Below, piece by piece: positions 8,318-18,423 of a DNA stretch of 64,000 nt. The position numbers and the translations under genes were made by a program. Each line of letters starts with the position of its first letter. Positions within the stretch are counted from its first letter, which is position 1. Source of the stretch: Allobosea sp. OK403 (GTDB taxonomy: Bacteria; Pseudomonadota; Alphaproteobacteria; Rhizobiales; Beijerinckiaceae); contig NZ_FOQV01000002.1 in assembly GCF_900113835.1 (NCBI RefSeq), forward strand, positions 310,001 through 374,000. Direction: 5' to 3'. The notes beneath the pieces are model-generated. The model saw nothing but the letters and a program-made list of their open reading frames with translations, was not told the DNA's origin and did no database searches.

Positions 8318-8828
8318 CGACCTCGAACAGGCCCTCGGGCGGCTCGGCCTCGATACGACGGGCCGTGACGTCGATACGCGGCGCGAAAGCCTCGGTGAAG
8401 GGCATCAGCACCGAGCGGCCATCGGGCGTCGCGATGTCGAGCAGATCACCGGCGCCGTAATTGGCGACAGCCGTCACCGTGCCGAGCACCGCGCCATCGG
8501 GCCCGACGACGGCACAGCCGATCAAATCGGCCTGCAGGAATTCGTCCTCATCCTCGACCGGCGGGAGCTTGTCGCGGGCGACGAAGAGCCTCACCCCGGC
8601 CAGGCTCTCGGCTGCCTCGCGGCTGGTCACGCCCTTGAGCCGGGCGACGACCACTTCCTTGGCCGGGCGGATATCGGCGATCTCGAAACGCCGGCCCGTC
8701 TCGTCACTGAGTGGGCCGTAATCGGCGATCGCCAGCGGATCGCCGGTGAAGGCCTTGATCCGGACCTCGCCCTTGATGCCATGAGCTGCGCCGATGACGC
8801 CGAGCAGGACGAGGTTGTCAGCCGTCAT
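8304..8828 (-). CDS. rimM: Ribosome maturation factor RimM
   Basis: A 174-residue RimM, which binds S19 and helps the 30S head mature. The N-terminal barrel begins with VLLGVIGAAHGIKGEVRIK, and the PRC-barrel domain with the GTVTAVANYGAGDLLDI segment follows. I use the ATG complementary to 8826-8828; a longer frame of 37 extra residues comes from the palindromic repeat upstream and is rejected. It lies downstream of rpsP in the same direction. Confidence 0.95.
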   Translation of the reverse strand: MTADNLVLLGVIGAAHGIKGEVRIKAFTGDPLAIADYGPLSDETGRRFEIADIRPAKEVVVARLKGVTSREAAESLAGVRLFVARDKLPPVEDEDEFLQADLIGCAVVGPDGAVLGTVTAVANYGAGDLLDIATPDGRSVLMPFTEAFAPRIDVTARRIEAEPPEGLFEVDDDK

Positions 8829-8860
8829 AGTGTGAAACACCGCACGACAACGGGCTCCTC

Positions 8861-8953
8861 CGTCATGCTCGCCCTTGTGGCGAGCATCCACGTCTTGGCC
8901 ACGGCACGCGACGAGCGAAGACGTGCATGGTCGGGACAAGCCCGACCATGACG
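8861..8953. repeat. Intergenic palindromic element between rpsP and rimM
   Basis: Three nested hairpins: ATGCTCGCC/GGCGAGCAT (8865-8887), ACGTCTT/AAGACGT (8890-8924) and CATGGTCGGG/CCCGACCATG (8926-8950). The ends are CGTCATG and CATGACG, so the whole element is a near-palindrome. This is a short dispersed-repeat style common in Hyphomicrobiales genomes. Inside an operon it may act as a processing or attenuation site. Confidence 0.75.
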
Positions 8954-8979
8954 AATCGCGTCGCGAGCCTTGGGCTGCA

Positions 8980-9339
8980 TCACGCCTCGGCTTCAGCCGG
9001 GGCAGCGCTCTTGGCGGCGTTCTTCTCGGCGCGCTCCTTGGCCTTCTCGCCGGGAAGGGCCTTGTTCGGGTTGTTGCGGGCCGGACGCTTGGCGAGGCCG
9101 GCGGCGTCGAGGAAGCGCAGCACGCGGTCGGTCGGCTGGGCGCCCTTGGCGAGCCAATCCTTGGCCTTCTCGAGATCGAGCACGACGCGCTCGGCCGAAT
9201 CCTTGGCCTTCATCGGATCATAGGAGCCGATCTTCTCGATGAAGCGGCCATCGCGCGGCGAGCGGGCGTCGGCGACGACGATGCGGTAGTACGGGCGCTT
9301 CTTGGCGCCGCCACGGGTCAGGCGGATCTTGAGGGACAT
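8980..9339 (-). CDS. rpsP: 30S ribosomal protein S16
   Basis: A 119-residue S16, with the conserved start [20 protein letters not shown] and the IEKIGSYDP segment. The core is about 80 residues; the remainder is an Ala/Lys/Glu-rich tail (from about residue 88), as often seen in alphaproteobacteria. AAGGAAG lies upstream of the ATG. Component of the small subunit body; second ribosome-linked gene of the operon. Confidence 0.97.
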   Translation of the reverse strand: MSLKIRLTRGGAKKRPYYRIVVADARSPRDGRFIEKIGSYDPMKAKDSAERVVLDLEKAKDWLAKGAQPTDRVLRFLDAAGLAKRPARNNPNKALPGEKAKERAEKNAAKSAAPAEAEA

Positions 9340-9382
9340 TCGCGTCTTCCTTGGTTGGGTATCGTTTTGGGTTGGGTTTAAC

Positions 9383-9642
9383 TCAGGCTTTGTTGTCGTC
9401 GACCAGTTGATCGATCATGGCCCAGGGATCGTCCTTCATGCCGGTCGACGTGAAGACTTCGAGATCGATGGAGCCGTCCTCGAGAACGTCGATCTCCCAA
9501 TATTCTCCGGGCGCATGCACGAAGAAGGAGAAGGCGTCGTCCCGGTAGGATGAGGTTTCGTAGGACAGGTTGGCGTCGTCGAGACGCGCCTTCACCTGCT
9601 TGAACACGTCGAACATGCCGACGCGCATATCGGTCGGTTTGG

Positions 9643-9646
<4 letters not shown>
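9383..9646 (-). CDS. Conserved small protein between ffh and rpsP
   Basis: An 87-residue acidic, soluble protein that I do not recognise. It has aromatic-rich beta-like stretches ([19 protein letters not shown]) and ends in [13 protein letters not shown]. Its ATG overlaps the ffh stop codon (ATGA, 9643-9646), so it is translationally coupled to ffh. No membrane segment, signal or metal motif. Its position in a core translation/secretion operon suggests a housekeeping role by association only. Confidence 0.85.
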
Positions 9647-11229
<1,583 letters not shown>

Positions 11230-11521
11230 GCTGTGCCTCAACGAGCCGAAACGAAAAGCCCTATCGCCAAACGGTTTCGCGCCCGAGGGCGCAGACGCGC
11301 TGTCGGGCGTTGACCTCCGGGCTCGCAAGGCTCTGATGAGCGGCCTGGTCGGCTGATGTGGTCTCGACGATGTCGGCGAAACGAATGCGCGGGTTAAAGC
11401 CGAAGATTGTGGCGAAAGTCAAGATTGGCACATCAGATGAGGCACGTGGAGGCGCGAACACTTGCCCCAGCCACAACCCTGAGGGTTAAAGGCGCGCCCA
11501 AATTTTCATCAGGGACCTGGC
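11230..11521. other. Intergenic region, no gene seen
   Basis: About 290 bases between the divergent ffh and the small exported-protein gene. It should contain the promoters for both, but I find no convincing -35/-10 pair, palindrome or small ORF with a ribosome site. Confidence 0.5.
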
Positions 11522-11920
11522 ATGGTCGCGCAGACGACGACCCTTTCAGCCCTTGCCTTCACTGCCTTGCTCCTCAGCCTGTCGCAAGCCCAGGCCCAGC
11601 AGGCCTGCCGCAATAATTTCAAGACCGATGGCGTTCCGATGGTGACCGGCCTGACCTATCGCAGTTGGGATCTCGTCACGAATCGCGCACCGGCGGCCGT
11701 GTTGAAGAACCTGGCGGCCGCGGTCGCAGCGGAGGGCTTCGCCGGTATCCGCGTCGACAAGGCCACGAGCTCCGTCGTCGCGATCCAGGAAACCACCGGT
11801 TCGGGGCGGCCGCAGACCCTGCGCGTCACCGCCGCCTTCGTCGTCCAGCAGGGCCAGGTCGCGCCGGAAGGCTATGTCCGCGACGCGCTCTGCCGTGTCA
11901 TCGCCGGCGGCCGCGGCTGA
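11522..11920 (+). CDS. Small exported protein of unknown function
   Basis: 132 residues with a clear signal peptide (hydrophobic 8-21, cleavage probably after SQAQA near residue 26). The mature part is about 106 residues with two cysteines (about residues 29 and 123) that could form a disulfide. No family recognised. The mature region alternates hydrophobic residues, suggesting an alpha/beta fold (ATSSVVAIQETTG, QTLRVTAAFVVQQG). Single gene divergent from ffh. Confidence 0.75.
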   Translation: MVAQTTTLSALAFTALLLSLSQAQAQQACRNNFKTDGVPMVTGLTYRSWDLVTNRAPAAVLKNLAAAVAAEGFAGIRVDKATSSVVAIQETTGSGRPQTLRVTAAFVVQQGQVAPEGYVRDALCRVIAGGRG

Positions 11921-11961
11921 GATCGTCGCATAACCGCTGAAATTACGGTACCGGTACAAGC

Positions 11962-12558
11962 ATGGCGCACCCGACCGATCGAAAGGCGACGATGGATCTG
12001 CAGCTCTTCCGCATGGCGACGCTCGCCATGACCCTGGTCGCCGCCGGCTGTGCCGGCGATCCGCGCAGCACCGCGCCTCTCAGCGCCACAGCCACCGAGC
12101 GCTTGGCCGCTGTGAAGCTCGACACAGCCGCCGCCACTCGCATTTTCAACGCCTATCGCGCCAGCCAAGGCCTCGGCCCGGTCAGGCTCGACCCGACGCT
12201 GACCGCCATGGCCCAGCACCAGGCCAATGCGATGGCCGCGGCGAACATGCTCTCCCATGATGCCGGCGGCAGCTTCGTCTCCCGCGTCCATGGCGCCGGC
12301 CTGAACGCGGGGCGTACGGCGGAGAACGTCGGCGGCGGCTATTATTCGACCGAGGAGGCCTTCGCGGGCTGGAAAGCGTCTTCCGGCCACGACATCAATC
12401 TGCGCATGCCCGAAGCGACGCGCTTCGGCATCGCGCTGGCCAAGGCCCCCCAGACGCAATACGGGGCCTGGTGGGCGCTGGAGATTGCCGGCGAACCGGA
12501 AAAGCGACGAGAGATCACCACGGGGCCGTTCGGCGCGAGCGCGCCGGCCATCCGCTAG
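11962..12558 (+). CDS. CAP-domain (SCP/PR-1-like) lipoprotein
   Basis: A 198-residue exported protein of the CAP superfamily (YkwD-like). A hydrophobic leader ends in LVAAGC, a plausible though not canonical lipobox with Cys at about residue 30. The CAP core follows: FNAYRASQGLGPVRLDPTL, MAQHQANAMAAANMLSHD (with the putative active-site His), AENVGGGYYSTEEAFAGWKAS, HDINLRMPEATRFGIAL and YGAWWALEIA. Bacterial CAP proteins are envelope proteins with unclear biochemical roles. The ATG at 11992 is an equally good start, giving 188 residues. Confidence 0.85.
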   Translation: MAHPTDRKATMDLQLFRMATLAMTLVAAGCAGDPRSTAPLSATATERLAAVKLDTAAATRIFNAYRASQGLGPVRLDPTLTAMAQHQANAMAAANMLSHDAGGSFVSRVHGAGLNAGRTAENVGGGYYSTEEAFAGWKASSGHDINLRMPEATRFGIALAKAPQTQYGAWWALEIAGEPEKRREITTGPFGASAPAIR

Positions 12559-12621
12559 CCCTCTTTACAACTCGCCGCGCTTGGGGATTGCTCCGCCCCT
12601 CTACCACTGGAGCCTGCCGTC

Positions 12622-13248
12622 ATGACCTTCGAAGCCTGGGCCGCCTTTGCCGCCGCCACCGCCGTCCTGCTGGTGATTCCCGGCCCGACGATCCTGCTGG
12701 TGATCTCCTATGCGCTCGGCCAGGGCTGGCGCACGGCCTTCCCCATGGCGGTGGGCGTCGCGCTCGGCGATTTCACCGCGATGACGCTTTCCATGCTCGG
12801 CGTCGGCGCGCTGCTGGCGGCCTCGGCCACCATCTTCACCGCGCTGAAATGGGTCGGAGCGGCCTATCTCATCTATCTCGGAATCAAGCTCTTCCGCGCC
12901 GGCGGCACGCTCGACGCCAAGCCGCGCCAGGACGCCGTCTCGCCCTGGAAGATGCTCGCCCACGCCTGGCTGGTGACGGCGTTGAACCCCAAGAGCATAA
13001 CCTTCTTCGTCGCCTTCCTGCCGCAGTTCTTGGATGCGAAGGGCGATTTCTGGACGCAGATGCTGATCTTCGAGGCGACCTTCATCACCCTCGCCTTCGC
13101 GAATGCCTTCGGCTACGCGCTGGTCGCCTCGCGCGCCCGCTCGCTGATCGGCAATCCGCGCGCGATCGGGCTGTTCAACAAGGCCGGCGGCACGCTGCTG
13201 GTCGGGGCGGGCATCGCGACGGTTGCGGTGCGCTCGGGCAGCAACTGA
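12622..13248 (+). CDS. LysE/RhtB family amino-acid exporter
   Basis: A 208-residue, six-helix inner-membrane exporter of the LysE superfamily. The hallmark VIPGPTILLVISYALGQG (about residues 16-33) and the helix preceding LNPKSITFFVAFLPQFL (about 118-134) are clear. Such proteins export amino acids or homoserine lactones; the substrate is not predictable. It is followed 10 bases later by a methyltransferase gene, so the two may be co-transcribed. One of three LysE paralogues in this window. Confidence 0.92.
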   Translation: MTFEAWAAFAAATAVLLVIPGPTILLVISYALGQGWRTAFPMAVGVALGDFTAMTLSMLGVGALLAASATIFTALKWVGAAYLIYLGIKLFRAGGTLDAKPRQDAVSPWKMLAHAWLVTALNPKSITFFVAFLPQFLDAKGDFWTQMLIFEATFITLAFANAFGYALVASRARSLIGNPRAIGLFNKAGGTLLVGAGIATVAVRSGSN

Positions 13249-13258
13249 GGCGCAACCT

Positions 13259-13858
13259 ATGCCCGGCAAGGACACCGCCACCCTCGACTTCTACGCGGTC
13301 GAGGCCGGGACTTATGCCGGGCGGACGCGCAAGGTCAGATACGGCCGCCTCGATGCATTCGCCGCCGCACTCCCGGCCGGGGGTAGCGTTCTCGAACTCG
13401 GCTGCGGCGGCGGGCAGGACAGCGAGGCGCTGCTGGCGCGCGGCTTCGCGGTGACACCGACCGATGGCTCGCCGGAACTGGCCAGCCAGGCCGCGCGGCG
13501 GCTCGGGCGGCCGGTCGAAGTGCTGCTGTTCGAAGATTTGGACGAAACCGATGCCTTCGACGGCATCTGGGCCAATGCCTGCCTGTTGCATGTGCCGCGC
13601 GAAGCGCTGCCAGCGATCATCGGCAAGGTACAAGCTGCGCTGAAACCGGGCGGCGTGTTCTATGCCAGCTTCAAGGCCGGTACCGCTGAGGGCCGTGATC
13701 GCTTCGGGCGCTATTACAACTACCCGTCGCCAGATTGGCTGCGCGGCGCATACGATGCCGACCGCTGGCGCAAACTCGACATCGACGAAGACATGGGCGG
13801 CGGCTATGATGGCGAGCCGACCCGGTGGCTGCATGTGTTTGCGTTCAAGATGCCGTGA
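13259..13858 (+). CDS. Class I SAM-dependent methyltransferase
   Basis: A 199-residue methyltransferase with motif I VLELGCGGGQDSEALL (about residues 45-60), the acidic post-I residue in TPTDGSPELA, and a motif IV-like FDGIWANACLLHVPR. The C-terminal part (GRYYNYPSPDWLR) resembles the tellurite-resistance/methyltransferase-11 group. Substrate unknown. The start at 13259 follows the LysE stop by ten bases; an earlier in-frame ATG would lie inside the LysE gene. Confidence 0.85.
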   Translation: MPGKDTATLDFYAVEAGTYAGRTRKVRYGRLDAFAAALPAGGSVLELGCGGGQDSEALLARGFAVTPTDGSPELASQAARRLGRPVEVLLFEDLDETDAFDGIWANACLLHVPREALPAIIGKVQAALKPGGVFYASFKAGTAEGRDRFGRYYNYPSPDWLRGAYDADRWRKLDIDEDMGGGYDGEPTRWLHVFAFKMP

Positions 13859-13948
13859 CGATGGGCCATCCTCCTCTGGGCGGAGGCATCGGCATGCTTC
13901 AGGATCGCCGGACTTGATCCAGCGCACTCACGCCCCACTTCTGACACC

Positions 13949-15007
13949 ATGAATCGTCGCAAGCTCCTCTCCTTCCTCGGCCTCACCGCTCTGTTCGGCT
14001 CGACGGGTGCCGCCTGGGCGACGCTCACGCGCTCGCGCAATCCCTATTACCAGGGCCCCGTCACCGCCCATTTCGATGGCTTGAGCTTCAGCGACGGACG
14101 CCCCGTCACCAAGGGGCTGCTCGACATCTGGAGATGGCAGACCTCCAAGCGCGGACGCGAGGCCTTTCCCGAGCGTTACCCGGCCCCGCCGCAGGACAAG
14201 CCGCCGGCGCGCGTCGAGGGCGTTCGCATCGTCCATCTCGGCCACGCCTCTTTCCTGTACCAGGTTGCAGGGCTGAACCTGCTGATCGACCCGGTCTATG
14301 CGCAGCGTGCCAGCCCGTTCTCCTTTGCCGGCCCCAAGCGCGTGAACGAACCCGGCGTGGCCTTCGACGATCTGCCGAAGATCGACATCGTGCTGATCAC
14401 GCACAATCATTACGACCATCTCGATCTCGCGACGCTGGCCCGCATCCATGCCCGCGACATGCCGCGCATGATCATGCCGCTCGGCAACGACACCATCGTC
14501 AAGGCGCGCATTCCCGACGCGCTGACGCAGGCTCATGACTGGGGTGACCGCGTTGCTCTGTCGGATACGATCTCGGCGACACTGGTTCCGACCTATCACT
14601 GGTCGGCGCGCGGCGCGCTCGATCGGCGCATGGCGCTGTGGTGCTCCTTCGTCATCGAGACCGACGGAACGAAGGTCTTCCATATCGGCGACACCGGCTA
14701 TCATGACGGCTCGCTCTATGAGCGGCTCGGCCAAGAGCATGGCCCATTCGATCTCGCCGTACTGCCTATCGGTGCGTATGAGCCGCGCTGGTTCATGTCG
14801 GACAACCACATGAACCCGGAAGAGGCCGTGAAGGTGATGACCTCACTCAAGGCGCGCCAGGCAATCGGCCATCATTGGGGCACGTTCCAGCTCACCGACG
14901 AGGGCATCGAGCGCCCGCCGCAGGCGCTGAAGGCAGCCCTGGCGCAAGCCGGCCTGCCGGAAGAGCGCTTCAGGCCGATGCGGCCGGGGCTGAGCTGGAC
15001 GGCCTGA
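13949..15007 (+). CDS. MBL-fold metallohydrolase (NAPE-PLD/UlaG-like)
   Basis: A 352-residue metallo-beta-lactamase-fold hydrolase with an N-terminal hydrophobic anchor (about residues 7-25). Metal ligands: THNHYDHLD (151-159), YHWSARG, HIGDTGYHDG and the later HMNPEEA and GHHWGTFQL. This arrangement matches the N-acyl-phosphatidylethanolamine phospholipase D-like subgroup, so a lipid or phosphodiester substrate in the envelope is plausible but unproven. A repeat element follows the stop. Confidence 0.88.
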   Translation: MNRRKLLSFLGLTALFGSTGAAWATLTRSRNPYYQGPVTAHFDGLSFSDGRPVTKGLLDIWRWQTSKRGREAFPERYPAPPQDKPPARVEGVRIVHLGHASFLYQVAGLNLLIDPVYAQRASPFSFAGPKRVNEPGVAFDDLPKIDIVLITHNHYDHLDLATLARIHARDMPRMIMPLGNDTIVKARIPDALTQAHDWGDRVALSDTISATLVPTYHWSARGALDRRMALWCSFVIETDGTKVFHIGDTGYHDGSLYERLGQEHGPFDLAVLPIGAYEPRWFMSDNHMNPEEAVKVMTSLKARQAIGHHWGTFQLTDEGIERPPQALKAALAQAGLPEERFRPMRPGLSWTA

Positions 15008-15080
15008 AGCCCGGAACGCTTTCCAGGAAAAGCACGCCGTTATTCCGGGCGACGCGCAGCGAAAACCCGGAATCCATCCC

Positions 15081-15127
15081 AGAGCAGGATGCGAAAAAGT
15101 GGGAACCGGTTTTTCGCATCCTGCTCT
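15081..15127. repeat. Palindromic repeat, copy 1 (first half of a composite element)
   Basis: Arms AGAGCAGGATGCGAAAAA and its complement flank GTGGGAACCGG. The same sequence with few changes occurs at 27165-27211 and, in reverse orientation, at 60347-60397. Here the second palindrome of the composite is missing and a different repeat follows. Confidence 0.9.
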
Positions 15128-15145
15128 AACTCTTAGATGAGAGCC

Positions 15146-15231
15146 CTCCGATGGATCCCGGATCTGCGTCGTGGAGCCTGTCCTTGGGCCGGCCGAAGGC
15201 CGGACCCGAGGGCGACTTGTCCGGGATGACG
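15146..15231. repeat. Dispersed repeat with GATCCCGGATC / CCGGGATGACG ends
   Basis: Begins CTCCGATGGATCCCGGATC and ends TTGTCCGGGATGACG, with an inner GGCCGGCCGAAGGCCGG hairpin. It shares both ends with the element at 27873-27998. Short non-coding repeat downstream of the MBL gene. Confidence 0.75.
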
Positions 15232-15251
15232 TGGCGCTTGTGTAAGGCCTC

Positions 15252-16133
15252 TCACTTCGGCTGGACGTAGACGTTGATCTCGAGGTTCGGATCGCCCGGA
15301 TCGTTCAGATCGCTGACATACTCCTCGAGGAAGGCGTCCTTCACCACGATGCTCTTGGCCTCGAGATAGGCCGTGATCGTCTCATAGGTCGAGTCGATGT
15401 CGTCATAGGGCGCGACATGGACGAAGCGCAGCGAGGGGCCGGCCGGCGACAGGCCAACCTTGACGCCGCGCGCGAACTCCGAGGTCCGCGAGCCTTCCGG
15501 CGCCTGCCCGACCGGCAGCATCGCCTCAAAGCGGAAACCGTTGTCGTCGGTTTCGACGAAGAGCGTCAGCGGCCGGCCGGCGATCGGCAGCCCGGCCTTG
15601 GCCGCCTCTTCGCGCAGGATCTTGAAGCTCTCGCTCAGGCGCTGAAAGCCTTGATCCCAGCTCGATTGGCCGGCAAGCGACAGCACCGGCTTGGAGACAA
15701 GCAGGACGGCATCGACATCGCTCGAATCGCCCCTCTTGCCGGCGAGCGTCGCATTCGGATCAGGCAGGCCCGTCTGCTGCTGCGGCACGGGCGGCACCGG
15801 CAGCGCCGGGCCGGGAGCCGGCAGGGTCGGGGGCGGCTGGACCGGTTGCGGCTCGGGCGGGAGCGGCGAGGCCGGCGGGGGCTGGACGGGCTGCGGCGCG
15901 GCAGGCCCCTGCAGCACAGGCGGCGGCTGAACCGGCTGCGGCTCGGCCACCGGGGGAGCGGCCTGCGCCTGCGCAGGAGCGGCCGCACCCGGCGGCGGCG
16001 CGAGCGGCGCGGAATCGACAGCCGTCGGGGGCGCGACGCGCGTCTGCGCGAAGGCCGGCATGGCGGCACCAAGCAGCGCTGCGAGCGCCAGAACACCAAT
16101 CCGGGAATGCCGCATCATCATGGTCCTGACCAA
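15252..16133 (-). CDS. Proline-rich exported protein with a GyrI-like domain
   Basis: 293 residues. A signal peptide (hydrophobic about residues 12-29, cleavage after AFA) is followed by about 90 residues dominated by Pro, Ala and Gln, with repeated PQPVQPPP units. The C-terminal ~150 residues resemble the GyrI-like/SOUL-type effector-binding fold ([55 protein letters not shown]). These domains bind small hydrophobic ligands. The Pro-rich region may span periplasm or cell wall. Several Met codons near 16133 could be the start. Confidence 0.75.
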   Translation of the reverse strand: MVRTMMMRHSRIGVLALAALLGAAMPAFAQTRVAPPTAVDSAPLAPPPGAAAPAQAQAAPPVAEPQPVQPPPVLQGPAAPQPVQPPPASPLPPEPQPVQPPPTLPAPGPALPVPPVPQQQTGLPDPNATLAGKRGDSSDVDAVLLVSKPVLSLAGQSSWDQGFQRLSESFKILREEAAKAGLPIAGRPLTLFVETDDNGFRFEAMLPVGQAPEGSRTSEFARGVKVGLSPAGPSLRFVHVAPYDDIDSTYETITAYLEAKSIVVKDAFLEEYVSDLNDPGDPNLEINVYVQPK

Positions 16134-16256
16134 AAAGAACGATTCGCGCCCTTGCAGCGCAACATAGAATGTCCACCTTCACGCAGGAACGGGCGAAGGG
16201 TGGCTTTTTCGCGTCGGTTCCCTCATAGACGCCGTAGTTTATGGACGTGTGACCGA

Positions 16257-17141
16257 ATGAACGCTCTGGCAACCCGCCGGTTCCTGAAGATGAACGGTCT
16301 GGGCAACCAGATCACCGTGCTCGACCTGCGCGGGTCGCAGCTGCGCGTCAGTGAATCCGACGCCCGCGCCATTGCGGCGCAACCCGGCGCCCGGTTCGAC
16401 CAGCTCATGGTGCTGCACGACGCCGCGACGCCCGGCACCGACGCCTATGTCCGGATCTACAACACTGACGGCTCGGAAGCCGGCGCCTGCGGCAATGGCA
16501 CGCGCTGCGTCGCCTGGGCGATGATGGCCGACCCTGCGATGGGCGATCCGTCCAAGACCAGGCTGACGCTCCAGACCAAGGCCGGCCTCCTGCCGGCTGT
16601 GCGCGAGAGTGAGCTCATCTTCACCGTCGATATGGGCGCGCCCCGTCTCGCCTGGGACGAAATCCCGCTCGCCGAGCCGTTCCACGACACCGCCCACTTC
16701 GAATTGCAGATCGGCCCGATCGACGACCCGATCCTGCACACGCCCTGCGCGGTCAATATGGGCAACCCGCATGCGGTCTTCTTCGTCGACGATCCCTATC
16801 GCTTCAATCTGGAGCAGATCGGGCCGCTGCTGGAAAACCACCCGATCTTCCCAGACCGCGCCAATATCGAACTGGCGGCGGTGACGGCGCCCGATCACAT
16901 CGTGCTGCGCGTCTGGGAGCGCGGCGCCGGCATCACCCAGGCCTGCGGCTCGGGCGCTTGCGCAGCCCTGGTCGCGGCGGTGCGGCGCGAATTATCCGCC
17001 CGCAAGGCAGTCGTCAGCCTGCCCGGCGGCGATCTCACCATCGAATGGCGCGAGCGCGACGGCCATGTGCTGATGACCGGCCCGGTCGCCTTCGAATGGG
17101 AGGGCGTGCTCGAGCCGGACTGGTTCGAGAGGGCCGCCTGA
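16257..17141 (+). CDS. dapF: Diaminopimelate epimerase
   Basis: A 294-residue DapF, converting LL- to meso-diaminopimelate for lysine and peptidoglycan synthesis. Both catalytic cysteines are visible ([11 protein letters not shown] and [10 protein letters not shown]), as are the substrate-binding MGNPHAV and the opening FLKMNGLGN. Where E. coli has GNDF, this protein has GNQI, probably a clade variant. The ATG at 16257 is used; the frame is open for 280 codons upstream but those are antisense of the proline-rich gene. The last base of its stop is the first base of mtaB. Confidence 0.96.
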   Translation: MNALATRRFLKMNGLGNQITVLDLRGSQLRVSESDARAIAAQPGARFDQLMVLHDAATPGTDAYVRIYNTDGSEAGACGNGTRCVAWAMMADPAMGDPSKTRLTLQTKAGLLPAVRESELIFTVDMGAPRLAWDEIPLAEPFHDTAHFELQIGPIDDPILHTPCAVNMGNPHAVFFVDDPYRFNLEQIGPLLENHPIFPDRANIELAAVTAPDHIVLRVWERGAGITQACGSGACAALVAAVRRELSARKAVVSLPGGDLTIEWRERDGHVLMTGPVAFEWEGVLEPDWFERAA

Positions 17142-18415
17142 TGGCGCTGGAGGTCGTCACCTTCGGCTGCCGCCTCAATATCGTCGAAAGCGAGGCGATC
17201 CGCGAGCGGGCGCAGGCGGCTGGCCTCGACGATCTCGCCATCGTCAACAGCTGCGCCGTCACCAGTGAGGCGACGCGCCAGGCCAGGCAGGCGATCCGCC
17301 GGTTGAAGCGCGAGCAGCCCGGCCGGCCGGTGGTGGTGACGGGCTGCGCCGCGCAGATCGAACCCGCTCGCTTCGCCGCCATGCCGGAAACCGCGCGCGT
17401 TCTCGGCAATGCCGAGAAGATGAAGCCCGGGACATGGGCGGCGCTTGCCCGCTCCAACAGCCTGCTCGGCGACGACGAGGCCGCAGCCGACGACAAGATC
17501 GCCGTCTCCGACATCATGGCGCAGACGGTCCTGTCCGATGCCCGGACCGGCCGCTTTGCCGCCCATACACGCGGCTTCGTCCAGGTCCAGAACGGTTGCG
17601 ACCATCGCTGTACCTTCTGCGTGATCCCGTTCGGCCGGGGCAATTCGCGTTCGCTTGCGCTGAGCGAGGCGGTCGCGCAATGCCGCAGGCTGAGCGAAGC
17701 CGGCGCACGCGAGATCGTGCTGACGGGCGTCGACCTGACGAGCTATGGCCGCGACCTGCGGGACGCACCGACCTTGGGCCAGCTGGTGCAGGCGATCCTG
17801 CGCGCCTTGCCCGAATTGCCGCGCCTGCGCCTCTCCTCGATCGATGCGGTCGAGGTCGATGATGAACTCCGCGAGGCGATCGCGACCGAACCGCGCCTGA
17901 TGCCGCATCTGCATCTCTCGCTGCAGGCCGGAGACAATCTGATCCTGAAGCGGATGAAGCGCCGGCACGGCCGCGAGGATGCGATCCGCTTCTGCGCGGA
18001 GATGCGGGCCTTGCGGCCCGACATCGTCTTCGGCGCTGATCTGATCGCCGGTTTCCCGACCGAGGACGAGGCGATGTTCTCGCGCTCGCTCGCCTTGGTC
18101 GAGGAATGCGGCCTGAGCTTCGTCCACGTCTTCCCCTATTCGCCGCGCCCGGGCACGCCGGCCGCGCGCATGCCGCAATTGCCCGGCGGTATCGTCTCGG
18201 AACGGGCGAGCCGCCTGCGCGAGGCCGCTCGCGACGCGCATAAGCGGCACCTCGACGCCCGCCTCGGCCGGCCGCTCTCGGTCTTGACCGAACGCGGCAA
18301 CACCGGCCGCGCCGAAGATTTCACGCTGGTGCGCTTCCAACGCGACGTCGTGCCGGGCGAGATCGTGGCGGTGGCGACGGAAGCGGCCGATGATAAGGCG
18401 CTAATTGCGGCTTAA
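17141..18415 (+). CDS. mtaB: tRNA t6A37 methylthiotransferase MtaB
   Basis: A 424-residue radical-SAM enzyme that converts t6A37 to ms2t6A37 in tRNAs reading ANN codons. Three N-terminal cluster cysteines (TFGCRLN, NSCAVT, TGCAAQ) are present. The radical-SAM CxxxCxxC is in NGCDHRCTFC, and a C-terminal TRAM-like segment follows. It starts in a TGATG overlap with dapF, so the two are translationally coupled; dapF-mtaB is a conserved pair in this order, usually followed by ftsY, which is absent here. Confidence 0.95.
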   Translation: MALEVVTFGCRLNIVESEAIRERAQAAGLDDLAIVNSCAVTSEATRQARQAIRRLKREQPGRPVVVTGCAAQIEPARFAAMPETARVLGNAEKMKPGTWAALARSNSLLGDDEAAADDKIAVSDIMAQTVLSDARTGRFAAHTRGFVQVQNGCDHRCTFCVIPFGRGNSRSLALSEAVAQCRRLSEAGAREIVLTGVDLTSYGRDLRDAPTLGQLVQAILRALPELPRLRLSSIDAVEVDDELREAIATEPRLMPHLHLSLQAGDNLILKRMKRRHGREDAIRFCAEMRALRPDIVFGADLIAGFPTEDEAMFSRSLALVEECGLSFVHVFPYSPRPGTPAARMPQLPGGIVSERASRLREAARDAHKRHLDARLGRPLSVLTERGNTGRAEDFTLVRFQRDVVPGEIVAVATEAADDKALIAA

Positions 18416-18423
18416 CAGGCTCC

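Noticed and set aside
15417..16256. Long N-terminal extension of dapF
   Set aside because: Antisense of the proline-rich gene; the family start lies at 16257.
16257..17141. GNQI instead of GNDF in DapF as a damaged active site
   Set aside because: The catalytic cysteines and binding residues are intact, and relatives in this order often differ here; probably a clade variant.
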